A stretch of DNA of 64,000 nucleotides from the NCBI GenBank assembly GCA_030697175.1, contig JAUYQR010000010.1, positions 18,196-82,195 of the forward strand, given 5' to 3'. Below are positions 53,807-62,639 of this stretch, piece after piece. The position numbers were made by a program, and so were the translations under genes. This DNA is from Paracoccaceae bacterium. Its GTDB lineage: Bacteria; Pseudomonadota; Alphaproteobacteria; Rhodobacterales; Rhodobacteraceae. Every line of letters starts with the position of its first letter. The stretch's first letter is position 1. A model generated the notes under the pieces. That model was not told where the DNA came from and did not search any database. It saw only the letters and a list, made by a program, of their open reading frames with translations.

Positions 53807-54669
53807 CAGTCCACCGCCCGGGGAAACAGGCCGCGTGGCCGCACCAGCAGCACCACCAGAAACGCGATATGCCCCGCCAGAATCTGCCATTCCGGATTGA
53901 TCGCCGCCCCCAGCGTCTGCGCCACCCCGATGATGATGCCGCCCGCCAGCGTGCCCCACAGGCTGCCAAGCCCGCCGATGATCACCGCCTCGAACGCATA
54001 GATCAGCCGCGCCGGTCCGATCGACGGATCAAAGTTCGCCCGCATTCCCAGATACAGCGCCGCAATCGTCACCACGACCATCGCGAGGCCGGTGGCGATG
54101 GCAAAGATGCCCTTCGGCGCAATGCCCATCAGGCTTGCCGTCACCGGATCGTCGCTGGTTGCGCGAAACGCCCGCCCAAGTGCGGTGCGGTAGAAGATCT
54201 GGTTCAACCCGATGATCACCGCAATCGCCGTGGCAAAGGTCAGCAGCGGCATCCACCCCACCGTGACAATGCCAAGGTCGACCGACGCGCTTTCCAGCGG
54301 CCCTGCCGGAATGCGCTGGCTGTCCGCCGAAAACGCCTCCAGCATCCCGTTCTGCAACGCCACCGACAGCCCGAACGTCACGAGGAGCGGCGGCAATATG
54401 TCCTTGCCCAAGACCCGGTTCAACACGAACCGCTGCAGCGCCCAGCCAAGCACGAACATCACCGGCGCCGCGATCAGCGCCGCCACAAACGGGTTCAGCC
54501 CGAAGGTCGAGGTGATCAGCAGAATGGCAAACGCCGCAAAGATGATCAGGTCGCCATGCGCCAGATTGACCAGCCGCATGATCCCGAACACCAGGCTCAA
54601 CCCGGCAGCAAACAACGCATAAAGCCCGCCAAGGAGTATGCCCTGCACGATGGTGTCGACCCAGATCAT
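53806..54669 (-). CDS. Branched-chain-type ABC transporter permease (LivH-like)
   Basis: Permease of 287 residues. It begins VDTIVQGILLGGLYALFAAGLSLVFG and contains GRAFRATSDDPVTASLMG and VIIGGLGSLWGTLAGGIIIG. It overlaps the LivF-like gene upstream by four bases. Confidence 0.92.
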   Translation of the reverse strand: MIWVDTIVQGILLGGLYALFAAGLSLVFGIMRLVNLAHGDLIIFAAFAILLITSTFGLNPFVAALIAAPVMFVLGWALQRFVLNRVLGKDILPPLLVTFGLSVALQNGMLEAFSADSQRIPAGPLESASVDLGIVTVGWMPLLTFATAIAVIIGLNQIFYRTALGRAFRATSDDPVTASLMGIAPKGIFAIATGLAMVVVTIAALYLGMRANFDPSIGPARLIYAFEAVIIGGLGSLWGTLAGGIIIGVAQTLGAAINPEWQILAGHIAFLVVLLVRPRGLFPRAVD

Positions 54670-55370
54670 GCCGCTTCCCCGAAATACGCCGCATGAATCG
54701 CCTCGCGGCTGACCGTTGCGGCAGGGGCCGCCAGCGTCACCCGCCCCTCCATCATGCAGTAAACCCTGTCCGCCACCGAAAGCGCGCGCCCGATGTCCTG
54801 CTCCACCACGATGATCGCGGCCCCCGATGCCTTGATGCGGGGCATCGCGGCATAGATGTCGCGGATTACCACGGGTGCCAGCCCAAGGCTGATCTCGTCA
54901 CAGAGCAGCACCTCCGGGTTCGACATCAGCGCCCGTCCGATCGCCACCATCTGTTGCTGGCCGCCCGAAAGGGCCGTGCCGGGAACGAGGCGCCTTTCGC
55001 GCAAGATCGGGAACAGCTCATAGACCGAAGCCAAATTCCACGGCCCCGCCGCCCGCCGCACCTGCCCCCCGATCAGCAGGTTCTCCTCCACCGATAGCGA
55101 CGGAAAGAGTTTGCGCCCCTCCGGCACCATCGCAATGCCGCGCTGCATCACCACCTCGGCTGGCAGCGCACCAATCGCCTCGCCCCGGTGCAGCACCATC
55201 CCCGCCTCGTTGCGAATGACCCCTGTGATCGACCGCAAGAGGGTGGATTTCCCCGCACCATTCGCCCCGATGATCGCCACCGTCTCCCCAGCCGCCAGCG
55301 CGACATCAACGCCGAACAGCGCGCGAAACTGCCCGTAAGCCGCTGTCAACGCTTTGGTTTCCAGGATCAT
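54666..55370 (-). CDS. Branched-chain-type ABC transporter ATP-binding protein (LivF-like)
   Basis: ABC ATPase of 234 residues. Walker A GANGAGKSTLLRSI, signature LSGGQQQMVAIGRALM, Walker B VLLCDEISLGLAP and VEQDIGRALSVADR. The start at 55370 lies in an ATGA overlap with the LivG-like gene; a longer upstream frame lacks similarity. Confidence 0.92.
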   Translation of the reverse strand: MILETKALTAAYGQFRALFGVDVALAAGETVAIIGANGAGKSTLLRSITGVIRNEAGMVLHRGEAIGALPAEVVMQRGIAMVPEGRKLFPSLSVEENLLIGGQVRRAAGPWNLASVYELFPILRERRLVPGTALSGGQQQMVAIGRALMSNPEVLLCDEISLGLAPVVIRDIYAAMPRIKASGAAIIVVEQDIGRALSVADRVYCMMEGRVTLAAPAATVSREAIHAAYFGEAA

Positions 55371-56086
55371 GCCTCGATCCCCAGATAGATCTCGCGCACT
55401 TCCTTGGAGGCCATGATCGCGTCCGGTGCGCCGATCCCGATCACGCGCCCGAAATCCAGCACCAAAAGCCGCTCCACCACCGCCGTCAGCGCGTGCAACA
55501 CATGCTCGATCCAGATGATCGTCATGCCTTGCGCGTGCAGCCGCTTGATCGTCGCGATCAGTGCCTGACACTCGCCCTCGGTCAGCCCGCCCGCGATCTC
55601 GTCCAAGAGCAACAACTCCGGCCCCGTCGCCATCGCCCTGGCGAGTTCCAGCCGTTTGCGATCCAGCAGCGACAGCGCCCCTGCCTGCGTATTGGCCAGC
55701 CGCAACAACTCGGTGTCCTCAAGAATGCGGATGCAATCCTGCGTCACCGCCGCCTCTGACCGCCCGCGCCCGAAACTGGCGGCGACGGCGAGGTTTTCAT
55801 ACACCGTCAGCCCCTCGAACGGCTGCGGGATCTGGAAACTCCGCCCGACGCCCATCCGCACCCGGTCCATCGCCGGACGGCGCGTCACGTCCTGCCCCAG
55901 AAACGTGACCCGCCCGGCATCAGGCGCGAAATTTCCCGTGATCAGGTTGAACAGCGTCGATTTTCCCGCCCCGTTCGGGCCGATGATCCCCAAGGCCTGC
56001 CCCTTCGGCACCGCAAACGACACCGCATCGGTGACCTTCAAGGCCCCGAAGTTCTTCGACACGTCCTGCAGCTCAACAAGGTTCAT
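55367..56086 (-). CDS. Branched-chain-type ABC transporter ATP-binding protein (LivG-like)
   Basis: ABC ATPase of 239 residues. Walker A GPNGAGKSTLFNLITG, the Q-loop region GVGRSFQIPQPFEGLTV, Walker B LLLLDEIAGGLTEGE and IWIEHVLHAL. The signature region reads ALSLLDRKRLELARAMA, with L-D-R in place of the usual G-G-Q, as in other LivG proteins. A strong hairpin lies just upstream, after the binding-protein gene. Confidence 0.92.
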   Translation of the reverse strand: MNLVELQDVSKNFGALKVTDAVSFAVPKGQALGIIGPNGAGKSTLFNLITGNFAPDAGRVTFLGQDVTRRPAMDRVRMGVGRSFQIPQPFEGLTVYENLAVAASFGRGRSEAAVTQDCIRILEDTELLRLANTQAGALSLLDRKRLELARAMATGPELLLLDEIAGGLTEGECQALIATIKRLHAQGMTIIWIEHVLHALTAVVERLLVLDFGRVIGIGAPDAIMASKEVREIYLGIEA

Positions 56087-56102
56087 CCGCCGCTCCGGTT
56101 GG

Positions 56103-56129
56103 CCCCCCGGCCCGTTGCAGGCCGGGGGG
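56103..56129 (-). other. RNA hairpin between binding-protein and LivG-like genes
   Basis: Perfect 10-bp stem CCCCCCGGCC / GGCCGGGGGG around a 7-base loop, in the 49-bp gap between two operon genes. No T-tract follows. It probably lowers downstream expression relative to the binding protein. Confidence 0.65.
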
Positions 56130-56135
56130 AGGGTC

Positions 56136-57410
56136 TCAGGCCAAAGCTTCCATCACGCCGCCCGTCGGGATGTTGGGCGCGGTCTGGTTGTCAACGACGA
56201 CCAGGGTGAACGTCCCGTCCGCATTCCGCCGCCACTGCCCGCCCACCAGTTGCGTCTTGCAGACGTTGGCGGCGGCGAAGGGCGGCAGGTTCGCCCCATC
56301 CCACGCCACCTTGCCGACCATCGTATCGATGCTGGTCGCGGCAATCGCGGCTGCCACGCCTTCGGCATCGGTCACGTCGCTGACCCGGCCCATGACGTTG
56401 GTCGCCACCTCGAACAGCGAATGGATGAACCCGATCGGCTGGGTCCAGGGCCGGCTGGTCTGCGCGGTGAAATCCGCCGCCAGATCGCCCGCCGACACCC
56501 CGGTCAGCGAGGATTTGAACGGGTGGGTGTTCGACCACCACACCTCGGACGACAGGTTGTGCCCCGCCTCGCCCAGTGCCTCGACCGACTGCGGGAACAG
56601 GATCGCCTTGGCGACGGTGATGATCTTCGGGCTGAAGCCCTGCTGGATCGCCTGATTGCGGAACGTGGTGAAATCGGGCGGGATCACCACGCCGGTCACG
56701 ATCTCGGCGTTCGCCGCCTTGAAGGCGTTGATCTGGGCCGAGAAATCGTCGGTCAGGTTCTGGTAGCGGCCCGGATCGGTCAGGCTGTAGCCTGCCGCCG
56801 CAAAGCCGGGGCCGACGCCCACGTTCGGGTCGCCCCAGGCGTTGCCGTCGCCATCGTTGGGGAACAGCCCGCCGACCATCTTGTTGGTCGGCACCTGATT
56901 CCACATGTTCAGGAAGACCGCGATTACATCCTCCAGCCCCCAGAAGTAATGGAAGGCAAAGTCGAACGGCTTCCACGACGCCGGATCGCCGGGGTTGCCC
57001 TGCTGACCGATGAACCACGGCTGCCACGGCGCCATCGTGGAAATCACCGGCATCCCCTCGGCCTCGCAGGTCGTCGCCACCGGGTTGGTGTTTTCGGGGG
57101 TGGAGGCGACCAGCATCAGGTCGATCTCGTCGGAAACGATCAGTTCCTTGGCCACTTCAGCCGCCCGGTTCGGGTTCGACTGGCTGTCCTTGACGATCAC
57201 CTCGAAGTTCTTGCCCGCTTCGGTCGCAAGAAACGCCTTGATGTTGTAGTCATCGCTTTCCGCAAAGCCCGCCAATGGCCCCGACTGCGGGCTGACGTAT
57301 CCAAGCTTGATCTTTGCACCCTGTGCGATGGCCGGCGCAGCAAGGCCAGAAACCGCAAGCGTCAGACCGGTAGCAGCGCTGGAGCGCAGGAATTTCCGTC
57401 TGGTAATCAT
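56136..57410 (-). CDS. Branched-chain-type ABC transporter, periplasmic binding protein
   Basis: LivJ/LivK-type (Peripla_BP_6) binding protein of 424 residues. A Tat-type signal is seen (ITRRKFLRSSAATGLTLAVS, then APAIAQG). The mature N-terminus is KIKLGYVSPQSGPLAGFAES. GGGAGGA precedes the ATG. It lies between maleylacetate reductase and the ATPase genes and most likely binds an aromatic substrate of the pathway. Confidence 0.92.
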   Translation of the reverse strand: MITRRKFLRSSAATGLTLAVSGLAAPAIAQGAKIKLGYVSPQSGPLAGFAESDDYNIKAFLATEAGKNFEVIVKDSQSNPNRAAEVAKELIVSDEIDLMLVASTPENTNPVATTCEAEGMPVISTMAPWQPWFIGQQGNPGDPASWKPFDFAFHYFWGLEDVIAVFLNMWNQVPTNKMVGGLFPNDGDGNAWGDPNVGVGPGFAAAGYSLTDPGRYQNLTDDFSAQINAFKAANAEIVTGVVIPPDFTTFRNQAIQQGFSPKIITVAKAILFPQSVEALGEAGHNLSSEVWWSNTHPFKSSLTGVSAGDLAADFTAQTSRPWTQPIGFIHSLFEVATNVMGRVSDVTDAEGVAAAIAATSIDTMVGKVAWDGANLPPFAAANVCKTQLVGGQWRRNADGTFTLVVVDNQTAPNIPTGGVMEALA

Positions 57411-57428
57411 GGTATTCCTCCCGTTTTG

Positions 57429-58490
57429 TCAGTTGGTTGGACGGCGTCCTTCATACGCCGCCTGAAGCAGGGTCCGCATCTCGTCGCGGCTGAAGGGCCG
57501 CGGGTTCCAGTAGGGGTTCCGCAAGGCGATGTCCGCCGCACGGTCCAGATCGGGCTCCGTCAGCCCAAGGTCCGCCAGCCGCATCGGCGCGCCAAGACCT
57601 TCGGCGAAATCCCACAAGCCTGCCCCCGCCGGGCCGCCGAACACGTCCGAGATCGGCGCCAGAAGGTCGGGAACCGCCGCCGCATTGAACGCGGTGGTGT
57701 GCGGCAACAGCACCGCGTGCGTCTCGGCATGTGGCAGGCCGAACGATCCACCGAGCACATGCGCCAGCTTGTGATGCAGCGCCATCGTGACCTGCCCCAG
57801 CATCGTCGAACAGCACCAAGCCGCATAAAGCGCATCCGACCGCGCCGCGCGGTTCACCGGATCAGCCACCAGGACCGGCAGCGCTCGCTGAAATGCCTGC
57901 ATCGCATCGCGGCACATCGCCTCGACCACCGGGTTGCGGTCGGGGGCGTAGAACCCCTCCATCGCGTGGGCAATCGCGTTCAGCGCCGAGGTCACGGTCA
58001 GCGCCACCGGCAAGCTCAAGGTCAGATCGACATCATAGATCACCACCTCGGGCCGGATCGCCGGATCGCGCCGTGTGGTCTTTGCCCCGTCCGCCGTCTC
58101 GCCCAGAATATCGGTCATCTCCGACCCGGCATAGGTCGTCGGGATCACCACCTGATCGGCACCGCACCGGACCGCAATCGCTTTGCCGAGCCCCGTCGTC
58201 GACCCGCCACCAAGGCTGACCACGCAAGTTGCCCCCGACGCGCGATAGGCCGCCAGCGCGGTTTCGGTCACATCGGTCGTCGTGTGCATCGCCGCCCCCG
58301 CAAACACCCCCACCGACAGCGGCCCCAGACTGTCGGCCAGCACCTGCGCCTGATCCTTCTGGTGCGGCGTCGACAGGATCAGCGCATGCTGATGCCCCAG
58401 CCGCTCCACCTCGACCCCAACCTGCGCCAACGTGCCCGATCCGAAGATCACCCGCGTCGCAAGACCCGGAAAGGTGAAATCCCGCGTCAT
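57429..58490 (-). CDS. Maleylacetate reductase
   Basis: Iron-alcohol-dehydrogenase-fold enzyme of 353 residues that reduces maleylacetate to 3-oxoadipate. Features are VSLGGGSTTGLGKAIAV (nucleotide loop), PTTYAGSEMTDI and HHKLAHVLGGSFGLPHAETHAVLLP, with the family histidines. It joins ring cleavage of hydroxyquinol to central metabolism. It overlaps the esterase gene by four bases. Confidence 0.92.
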   Translation of the reverse strand: MTRDFTFPGLATRVIFGSGTLAQVGVEVERLGHQHALILSTPHQKDQAQVLADSLGPLSVGVFAGAAMHTTTDVTETALAAYRASGATCVVSLGGGSTTGLGKAIAVRCGADQVVIPTTYAGSEMTDILGETADGAKTTRRDPAIRPEVVIYDVDLTLSLPVALTVTSALNAIAHAMEGFYAPDRNPVVEAMCRDAMQAFQRALPVLVADPVNRAARSDALYAAWCCSTMLGQVTMALHHKLAHVLGGSFGLPHAETHAVLLPHTTAFNAAAVPDLLAPISDVFGGPAGAGLWDFAEGLGAPMRLADLGLTEPDLDRAADIALRNPYWNPRPFSRDEMRTLLQAAYEGRRPTN

Positions 58491-59131
58491 CTCGGCGCCT
58501 CCATCCGTGGCGTCCTGCCCGTGCCAAGATCCGCCAGCATCGCGGCAAGCATGGCGATTTCTGCCGCCGACACCTCATGCGGACGTCCGGGAAAGACATC
58601 AGCCCGCAGCGCCGCACCCTGCGCACCCAGATCCGCCGCCGCCTCGGCAAAAGCGGCAAGCGGGATCCAGGGATCCCGGTCGCCACCCGTCAGATAGACC
58701 GGCAACCCCGGCGCCGCCGCCGAAGGCCGGCCATCGCCCATCTGCCCAACCCGGCACCCGGTCAATGCCGCCACCGCATCCAGGCGCGCGCGCCCCACCG
58801 ATGCAAGTTCCAGTGACAGGCACCCCCCCTGCGAGAACCCTGCCAGCAACAGCGGCGCAGCGCTCGCCCGCCGCAGATCGGCAATCGCCGCCTCCACCTG
58901 CGCCAGCGACGCGCCCAACTCGGCCCGCGTCACGTCTGTCAGCGCATCCACCGCCCGCGCCACATACCAGCTTCCCCCCGCCGCGCGCGGCAACGCATAT
59001 GCCACGTCCTGCGGCAGATGGCGGACCACATGATCCACCATCGCCTCGGGGCTTTGCCCGCGGCCATGCACAAAGACGCAAAGCGCCCTTGCCCCGGCGA
59101 CCGCAGCCCCGAAATGCAGGACGTCAGCCAT
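58487..59131 (-). CDS. Phospholipase/carboxylesterase-type alpha/beta hydrolase (MhqD-like)
   Basis: Serine hydrolase of 214 residues. LCVFVHGRGQSPEAM near the start, nucleophile serine in LLAGFSQGGCLSLELA, aspartate in VYLTGGDRDPWIPL and histidine in FPGRPHEVS. Pairing with an MhqO-like VOC protein is the arrangement known from hydroquinone-responsive loci, where the hydrolase is MhqD. Its stop-start junction with the VOC gene has no gap. Actual substrate not shown. Confidence 0.85.
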   Translation of the reverse strand: MADVLHFGAAVAGARALCVFVHGRGQSPEAMVDHVVRHLPQDVAYALPRAAGGSWYVARAVDALTDVTRAELGASLAQVEAAIADLRRASAAPLLLAGFSQGGCLSLELASVGRARLDAVAALTGCRVGQMGDGRPSAAAPGLPVYLTGGDRDPWIPLAAFAEAAADLGAQGAALRADVFPGRPHEVSAAEIAMLAAMLADLGTGRTPRMEAPR

Positions 59132-60094
59132 TCAGAAGTCCGCCGCTTCCAGACCGAGCATCAGCTCGGCCCGGCGATCCTCGAACCAGGGCGGGAACAC
59201 CAGCGACTGGCCAATGGCATCCGGCGCCTCGTCCTTGGCCCAGCCTTCCGGCACCGTCCACGCGATCTCGAACAAGGCTCCGCCGGGTGACCGCACATAC
59301 ATCGACTTGAAGTAGTTGCGGTCCTTCTGTTCGGACACGTCGGTAAAGCCCATGCCCTCCAGCCGGGCCTTGAGCGCGATCTGGTTCTCTTCGGTGCCGG
59401 TGTTCAGCGCCATGTGGTGAATGGTGCCGCCCGCCAGCATCCAGGTGCCCTGCTTTGAGGTGCGATCCTCGATCACCTCGACCACCGAATGCGGGCCAAG
59501 GGTGTCCGGGACCGAATACATCCGGCCCTCCTGGCTTGATTCCTCCAGCTTCAGCCCGACACCGCCTTCGACAAATTCGTTCATCGAATCAAGATCAAAG
59601 ACCGCGATCCCCGCGCCATAAATGCCCCGGATCGCGGTCTGCGCGGTGGTCCCCGCCGCAGGGTTCACGATCGGCGCGCGGGTGTCGCCGGGGTTTTCCA
59701 CCAGCTCGTGCGGAATACCGCAAGGGTGCGCAAAGATCACCCGCGTCAGGCCGAACCGGCTGCCCTTGGTCGCCGGGATGCCATGCGCGTTCAGCCGGTC
59801 CACCCAGTAATCCGCGGCGCCAACCGGGATCGACTGCATGATCGTCCGGCTCTGGTTGGTGCCGCGACGGCCATAGATGCCCGGTTTCTTGAACGGGAAC
59901 GTGGTGATGATGGTCGACGCATCGCCGTGCTTTGACCCGTAGTAAAGGTGATAGACCGGAATCGTGCCGTCAAACAGCACCGTGCGCTTCACCGAATAGA
60001 GGCCAAGCGTCTTGGTGTAGAAATCATAGTCTTCCTGCGCGCCATCGGTGGACAGCGTCAGGTGATGGTAGCCACTGACGAGAGCCTGGGCCAT
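59132..60094 (-). CDS. VOC-family ring-cleaving dioxygenase-like protein (MhqO-like)
   Basis: Two-module vicinal-oxygen-chelate protein of 320 residues. Metal ligands fit the histidines of SGYHHLTLST and GGTIHHMALNT and the glutamate of GALFEIAWTVPEGW. MhqO-type proteins are linked to hydroquinone and quinone breakdown. It lies two bases after the second intradiol dioxygenase gene. Extradiol cleavage of a hydroquinone is the best guess, not demonstrated. Confidence 0.85.
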   Translation of the reverse strand: MAQALVSGYHHLTLSTDGAQEDYDFYTKTLGLYSVKRTVLFDGTIPVYHLYYGSKHGDASTIITTFPFKKPGIYGRRGTNQSRTIMQSIPVGAADYWVDRLNAHGIPATKGSRFGLTRVIFAHPCGIPHELVENPGDTRAPIVNPAAGTTAQTAIRGIYGAGIAVFDLDSMNEFVEGGVGLKLEESSQEGRMYSVPDTLGPHSVVEVIEDRTSKQGTWMLAGGTIHHMALNTGTEENQIALKARLEGMGFTDVSEQKDRNYFKSMYVRSPGGALFEIAWTVPEGWAKDEAPDAIGQSLVFPPWFEDRRAELMLGLEAADF

Positions 60095-60096
60095 GT

Positions 60097-60981
60097 TCAG
60101 CCTTCCTTTCGTTTGGAGTGTGGGATGGGCGTTGCAGCCACGCCGCTGCGCACCAGAACCAGCGTAAGACCAAGGGCATGCCGCCCCGCGCCGACGGGAC
60201 GGAAATCGGCCAGCAATTCCGGGCGCACGCCAAACAGCGCGTCATGGCCGATGGCGGGATCGGCGCGGTCGAAGACATGTGTCGTCAGCGTCTGATACCC
60301 CGGCGCCGTGACCCGGAAATGCAGATGCGCCGGGCGTTCCAGCCTGAGGCCAAGCGCGTTCAGCAACCGGCCTACCGGGCCATCCTCGGGCAAGGCGTAG
60401 CCCTTCGGCTTTACCGTGCTGAACCGCACCCGCCCCTCGGCATCGCCCCGCAACCGGCCACGCAGATTGAACTCCGGCTGCAAGTCGGGGTCCTGATTTT
60501 CATAGCGGCCCAGCGCGTTCGCGTGCCAGACCTCGACCATCGCCTCGCGCACCGGTGCGCCGTCCAGTCCGCAAATCTGCACCTCAACCGCCAAACCTTC
60601 GCCGATCCCGTCGCGCGACAGATTGGCGCCCTGCGGCAGGTCTGGCACATCCTCGCGGTAAAACGGCCCCGGCAGGGTGTTTGGCGTGGCCCCTTCGGGA
60701 CGCGGGCAGTTCAGATCCTCGACACGGGTGGAAACACCGATCACATCGGCCAGCAGCACCCATTCCTGCCGCCGCGCATCGGCGCTGTGACCCACATCGG
60801 TCAGGAATTCTATCACCGCGCGCAATTCGTCGGGCGAGGGGCGCAGGTCCGAGATCAGGTCATGGATGCGCCCTACCACCGACAGAAACGCATGCGGCAG
60901 CCGCGCATCGCCCGCCTGCGCCAGCCGCAAGGTCAGCTCGGACAGCACGTCAGGCAGCTTTGCATCAGCCGATCCATCCAT
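60097..60981 (-). CDS. Second intradiol ring-cleavage dioxygenase
   Basis: Paralogue of the dioxygenase at 49510-50379 (294 residues). Iron ligands match the tyrosines of GRYENQDPD and PKGYALPEDGPVG and the histidines of ERPAHLHFRV. The helical N-terminal domain is present. It is the first gene of the 12.3-kb operon, directly opposite the LysR gene. Two intradiol enzymes in one operon suggest substrates with different ring substituents. Confidence 0.88.
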   Translation of the reverse strand: MDGSADAKLPDVLSELTLRLAQAGDARLPHAFLSVVGRIHDLISDLRPSPDELRAVIEFLTDVGHSADARRQEWVLLADVIGVSTRVEDLNCPRPEGATPNTLPGPFYREDVPDLPQGANLSRDGIGEGLAVEVQICGLDGAPVREAMVEVWHANALGRYENQDPDLQPEFNLRGRLRGDAEGRVRFSTVKPKGYALPEDGPVGRLLNALGLRLERPAHLHFRVTAPGYQTLTTHVFDRADPAIGHDALFGVRPELLADFRPVGAGRHALGLTLVLVRSGVAATPIPHSKRKEG

Positions 60982-61046
60982 CTGTCCTCGGGCCTCCCCT
61001 CCCGCAAGAAAGAAAATGGCGCATTCCGATGAAAAGCTGGATGATA

Positions 61047-61058
61047 ATTGCGCGCAAT
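61047..61058. promoter_or_regulatory. Candidate LysR operator
   Basis: Perfect 12-bp palindrome ATTGCGCGCAAT in the 93-bp gap between the divergent dioxygenase (start 60981) and LysR (start 61075) genes. Location 16 bases before the lysR start suits autoregulation together with activation of the operon. Confidence 0.6.
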
Positions 61059-61074
61059 ACTATATCACATTGCT

Positions 61075-62025
61075 ATGAAACTGAGCGAAGCCCACCTGAT
61101 GCAACTTGCCGCCGTGCTGGATGCGGGCAGCATCAGCGCCGGTGCGCAAGCCCTTGGCCTTACCCAACCCGCCGTCAGCCGCTCGCTTGCCATGCTCGAG
61201 GCGCGGATCGGAGAGCCGCTGTTCGTCAAGGGCCGCCGCCCGCTGCAAGCCACCGCCCTTGGCGCGCAACTCGCCGCCCACGGTCGCGCCATCCTTACCG
61301 CCTCGCGCCGCGCCTCCGATACCGTCAAGGGTTTCATGACCGGCACCAAGGGTCTGGTGCGTGTCGGTGGCGTGCCGTTCTTCATGGATGCGATGATCAG
61401 CCGGATGGTCGCGGATTTCCAGAACCTCGAACCCGATGTGACCGTGCAGCAAAGCTACGGCAACCTGCCTGACCTGTCGGGTGCGCTGGAAAACGATCTC
61501 ATCGACCTTGCCATCGTGCCGATGGGGGCGCTTGATGCAGCACCGGGGTTCGAGTTCACCGAAATCCTGCCGGGCCGCAACATCGTGTCCTGCCGTCCCG
61601 GCCATCCCCTCCTGCGCAAGCGCAGGCTCCAGATCTCGGACCTTGGCGACTTCCCCTGGGTCGCCCCCCTGCCCGGCTCGCCCTTGATGTCCGATCTTCA
61701 TTCGATCCTCCTTGCCAATGGCATGTCGGCCATCAACATCCGCTACTCCGGCGGCAGTCTGATGAGCGTGATCAACTACATGGCCGAAACCAACGCGCTG
61801 GCCGTGCTGCCGTTTTCGGTCGTCTTTGCCCAGCGCAAGGAAAACCGGGTCACCGTCCTGCCGTTGGACATTCCGCAGCCCAATCGCAGCCTTGGCATCC
61901 TGCGCCGGGCGACAGGTCAGCGGTCACAGGCGGCGGACCGGTTTGCGAGCTACGTCAACACCGCCTTTGACGACCTCAAGCACCTGATCAAACGTCACGA
62001 AAACACGGTGGTCTGGGGCCGCTAG
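61075..62025 (+). CDS. LysR-family transcriptional regulator
   Basis: LysR regulator of 316 residues. The N-terminal HTH is LAAVLDAGSISAGAQALGLT followed by QPAVSRSLAMLEARIGEPLF. A periplasmic-binding-like effector domain follows (VRVGGVPFFMDAMISRMVADF). The ATG at 61075 is used. It is divergent from the aromatic operon and is its likely activator, responding to a pathway intermediate. The 274 bp after it (62026-62299) show no recognisable gene. Confidence 0.92.
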   Translation: MKLSEAHLMQLAAVLDAGSISAGAQALGLTQPAVSRSLAMLEARIGEPLFVKGRRPLQATALGAQLAAHGRAILTASRRASDTVKGFMTGTKGLVRVGGVPFFMDAMISRMVADFQNLEPDVTVQQSYGNLPDLSGALENDLIDLAIVPMGALDAAPGFEFTEILPGRNIVSCRPGHPLLRKRRLQISDLGDFPWVAPLPGSPLMSDLHSILLANGMSAINIRYSGGSLMSVINYMAETNALAVLPFSVVFAQRKENRVTVLPLDIPQPNRSLGILRRATGQRSQAADRFASYVNTAFDDLKHLIKRHENTVVWGR

Positions 62026-62299
62026 GGCGTGATCCACGGCAACTCCGCGATCATCAGGGGATGCAGCGCCCGCAGCAAGGAATGTCAGCTCTGCCCCGCA
62101 AGTCCCCGATCCGCCGGATCAGACACCACCAGCCGCCGACTTGGGCCGAAGCGATACCGCCCGCCCCCACCACCACCGCAAGGCCACGGCTTCCCATGGG
62201 TGGCACCCGCGCAACGGCCAGACGTTGCGCCAGCACAACGACGCCCGGGCCTGCCCGCCGCAGGCTGTTGCTCTGGCACAAAGCCGCTTCGGAGCCACC

Positions 62300-62515
62300 A
62301 TGCGCCGCCCCAACATGGATGATCCAGACCTCCCGCTCGGTGTGATCTTCGATCACTGGCCACAGGTGGCCTCGGTGTTTCTCGGTTACGGCATGGCCTG
62401 CGTCGGCTGCCCCATCGCGCCTTTCCACAGCGTGTTCGACGCCTGCCACGACTACGGCCTCGACGAAGCCAGCTTCCGTGCAGCGCTGGCCGACGCGGCC
62501 ACCAAGACGCCCTGA
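62300..62515 (+). CDS. DUF1858 redox-disulfide domain protein
   Basis: Small protein of 71 residues. It carries LPLGVIFDHWPQVASVFLGY then GMACVGCPIAPFHSV, where the C-V-G-C pair is the family disulfide, and a short helical tail (EASFRAALADA). Such proteins are often encoded beside NO or nitrite-related genes and hybrid-cluster proteins. GGAG precedes the ATG at 62300. Neighbouring NnrS remnant, Crp/Fnr regulator and pseudoazurin fit that context. Confidence 0.78.
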   Translation: MRRPNMDDPDLPLGVIFDHWPQVASVFLGYGMACVGCPIAPFHSVFDACHDYGLDEASFRAALADAATKTP

Positions 62516-62585
62516 CCCATCCAGAAGCCAACCGCTGCACACCCAGAGCAACCTGCGCGTGCGCTCCTCGCAAACCGTGCAACAG

Positions 62586-62631
62586 CACTTGCCCGCCCAC
62601 TTGCCCGCCCACTTGCCCGCTCACTTGCTGG
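62586..62631. repeat. 12-bp tandem repeat CACTTGCCCGCC
   Basis: Three near-exact copies (62586-62597, 62598-62609, 62610-62621) and a partial fourth. It lies upstream of, or inside, the NnrS-like remnant and may mark its decay. Confidence 0.75.
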
Positions 62632-62639
62632 CCTGGTGC

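Noticed and set aside
55656..58697. Plus-strand open frame of more than 1,000 codons
   Set aside because: Antisense of the LivG-like, binding-protein and maleylacetate reductase genes, all of which have clear motifs; length alone is not evidence in DNA of this composition.
62054..62551. Minus-strand open frame of 165 codons between lysR and the DUF1858 region
   Set aside because: It is antisense to the DUF1858 gene for much of its length and shows no recognisable domain.
62586..62631. Possible CRISPR array
   Set aside because: The 12-bp units are directly adjacent with no spacers, so this is a simple tandem repeat. No CRISPR-like array is seen anywhere in the window.
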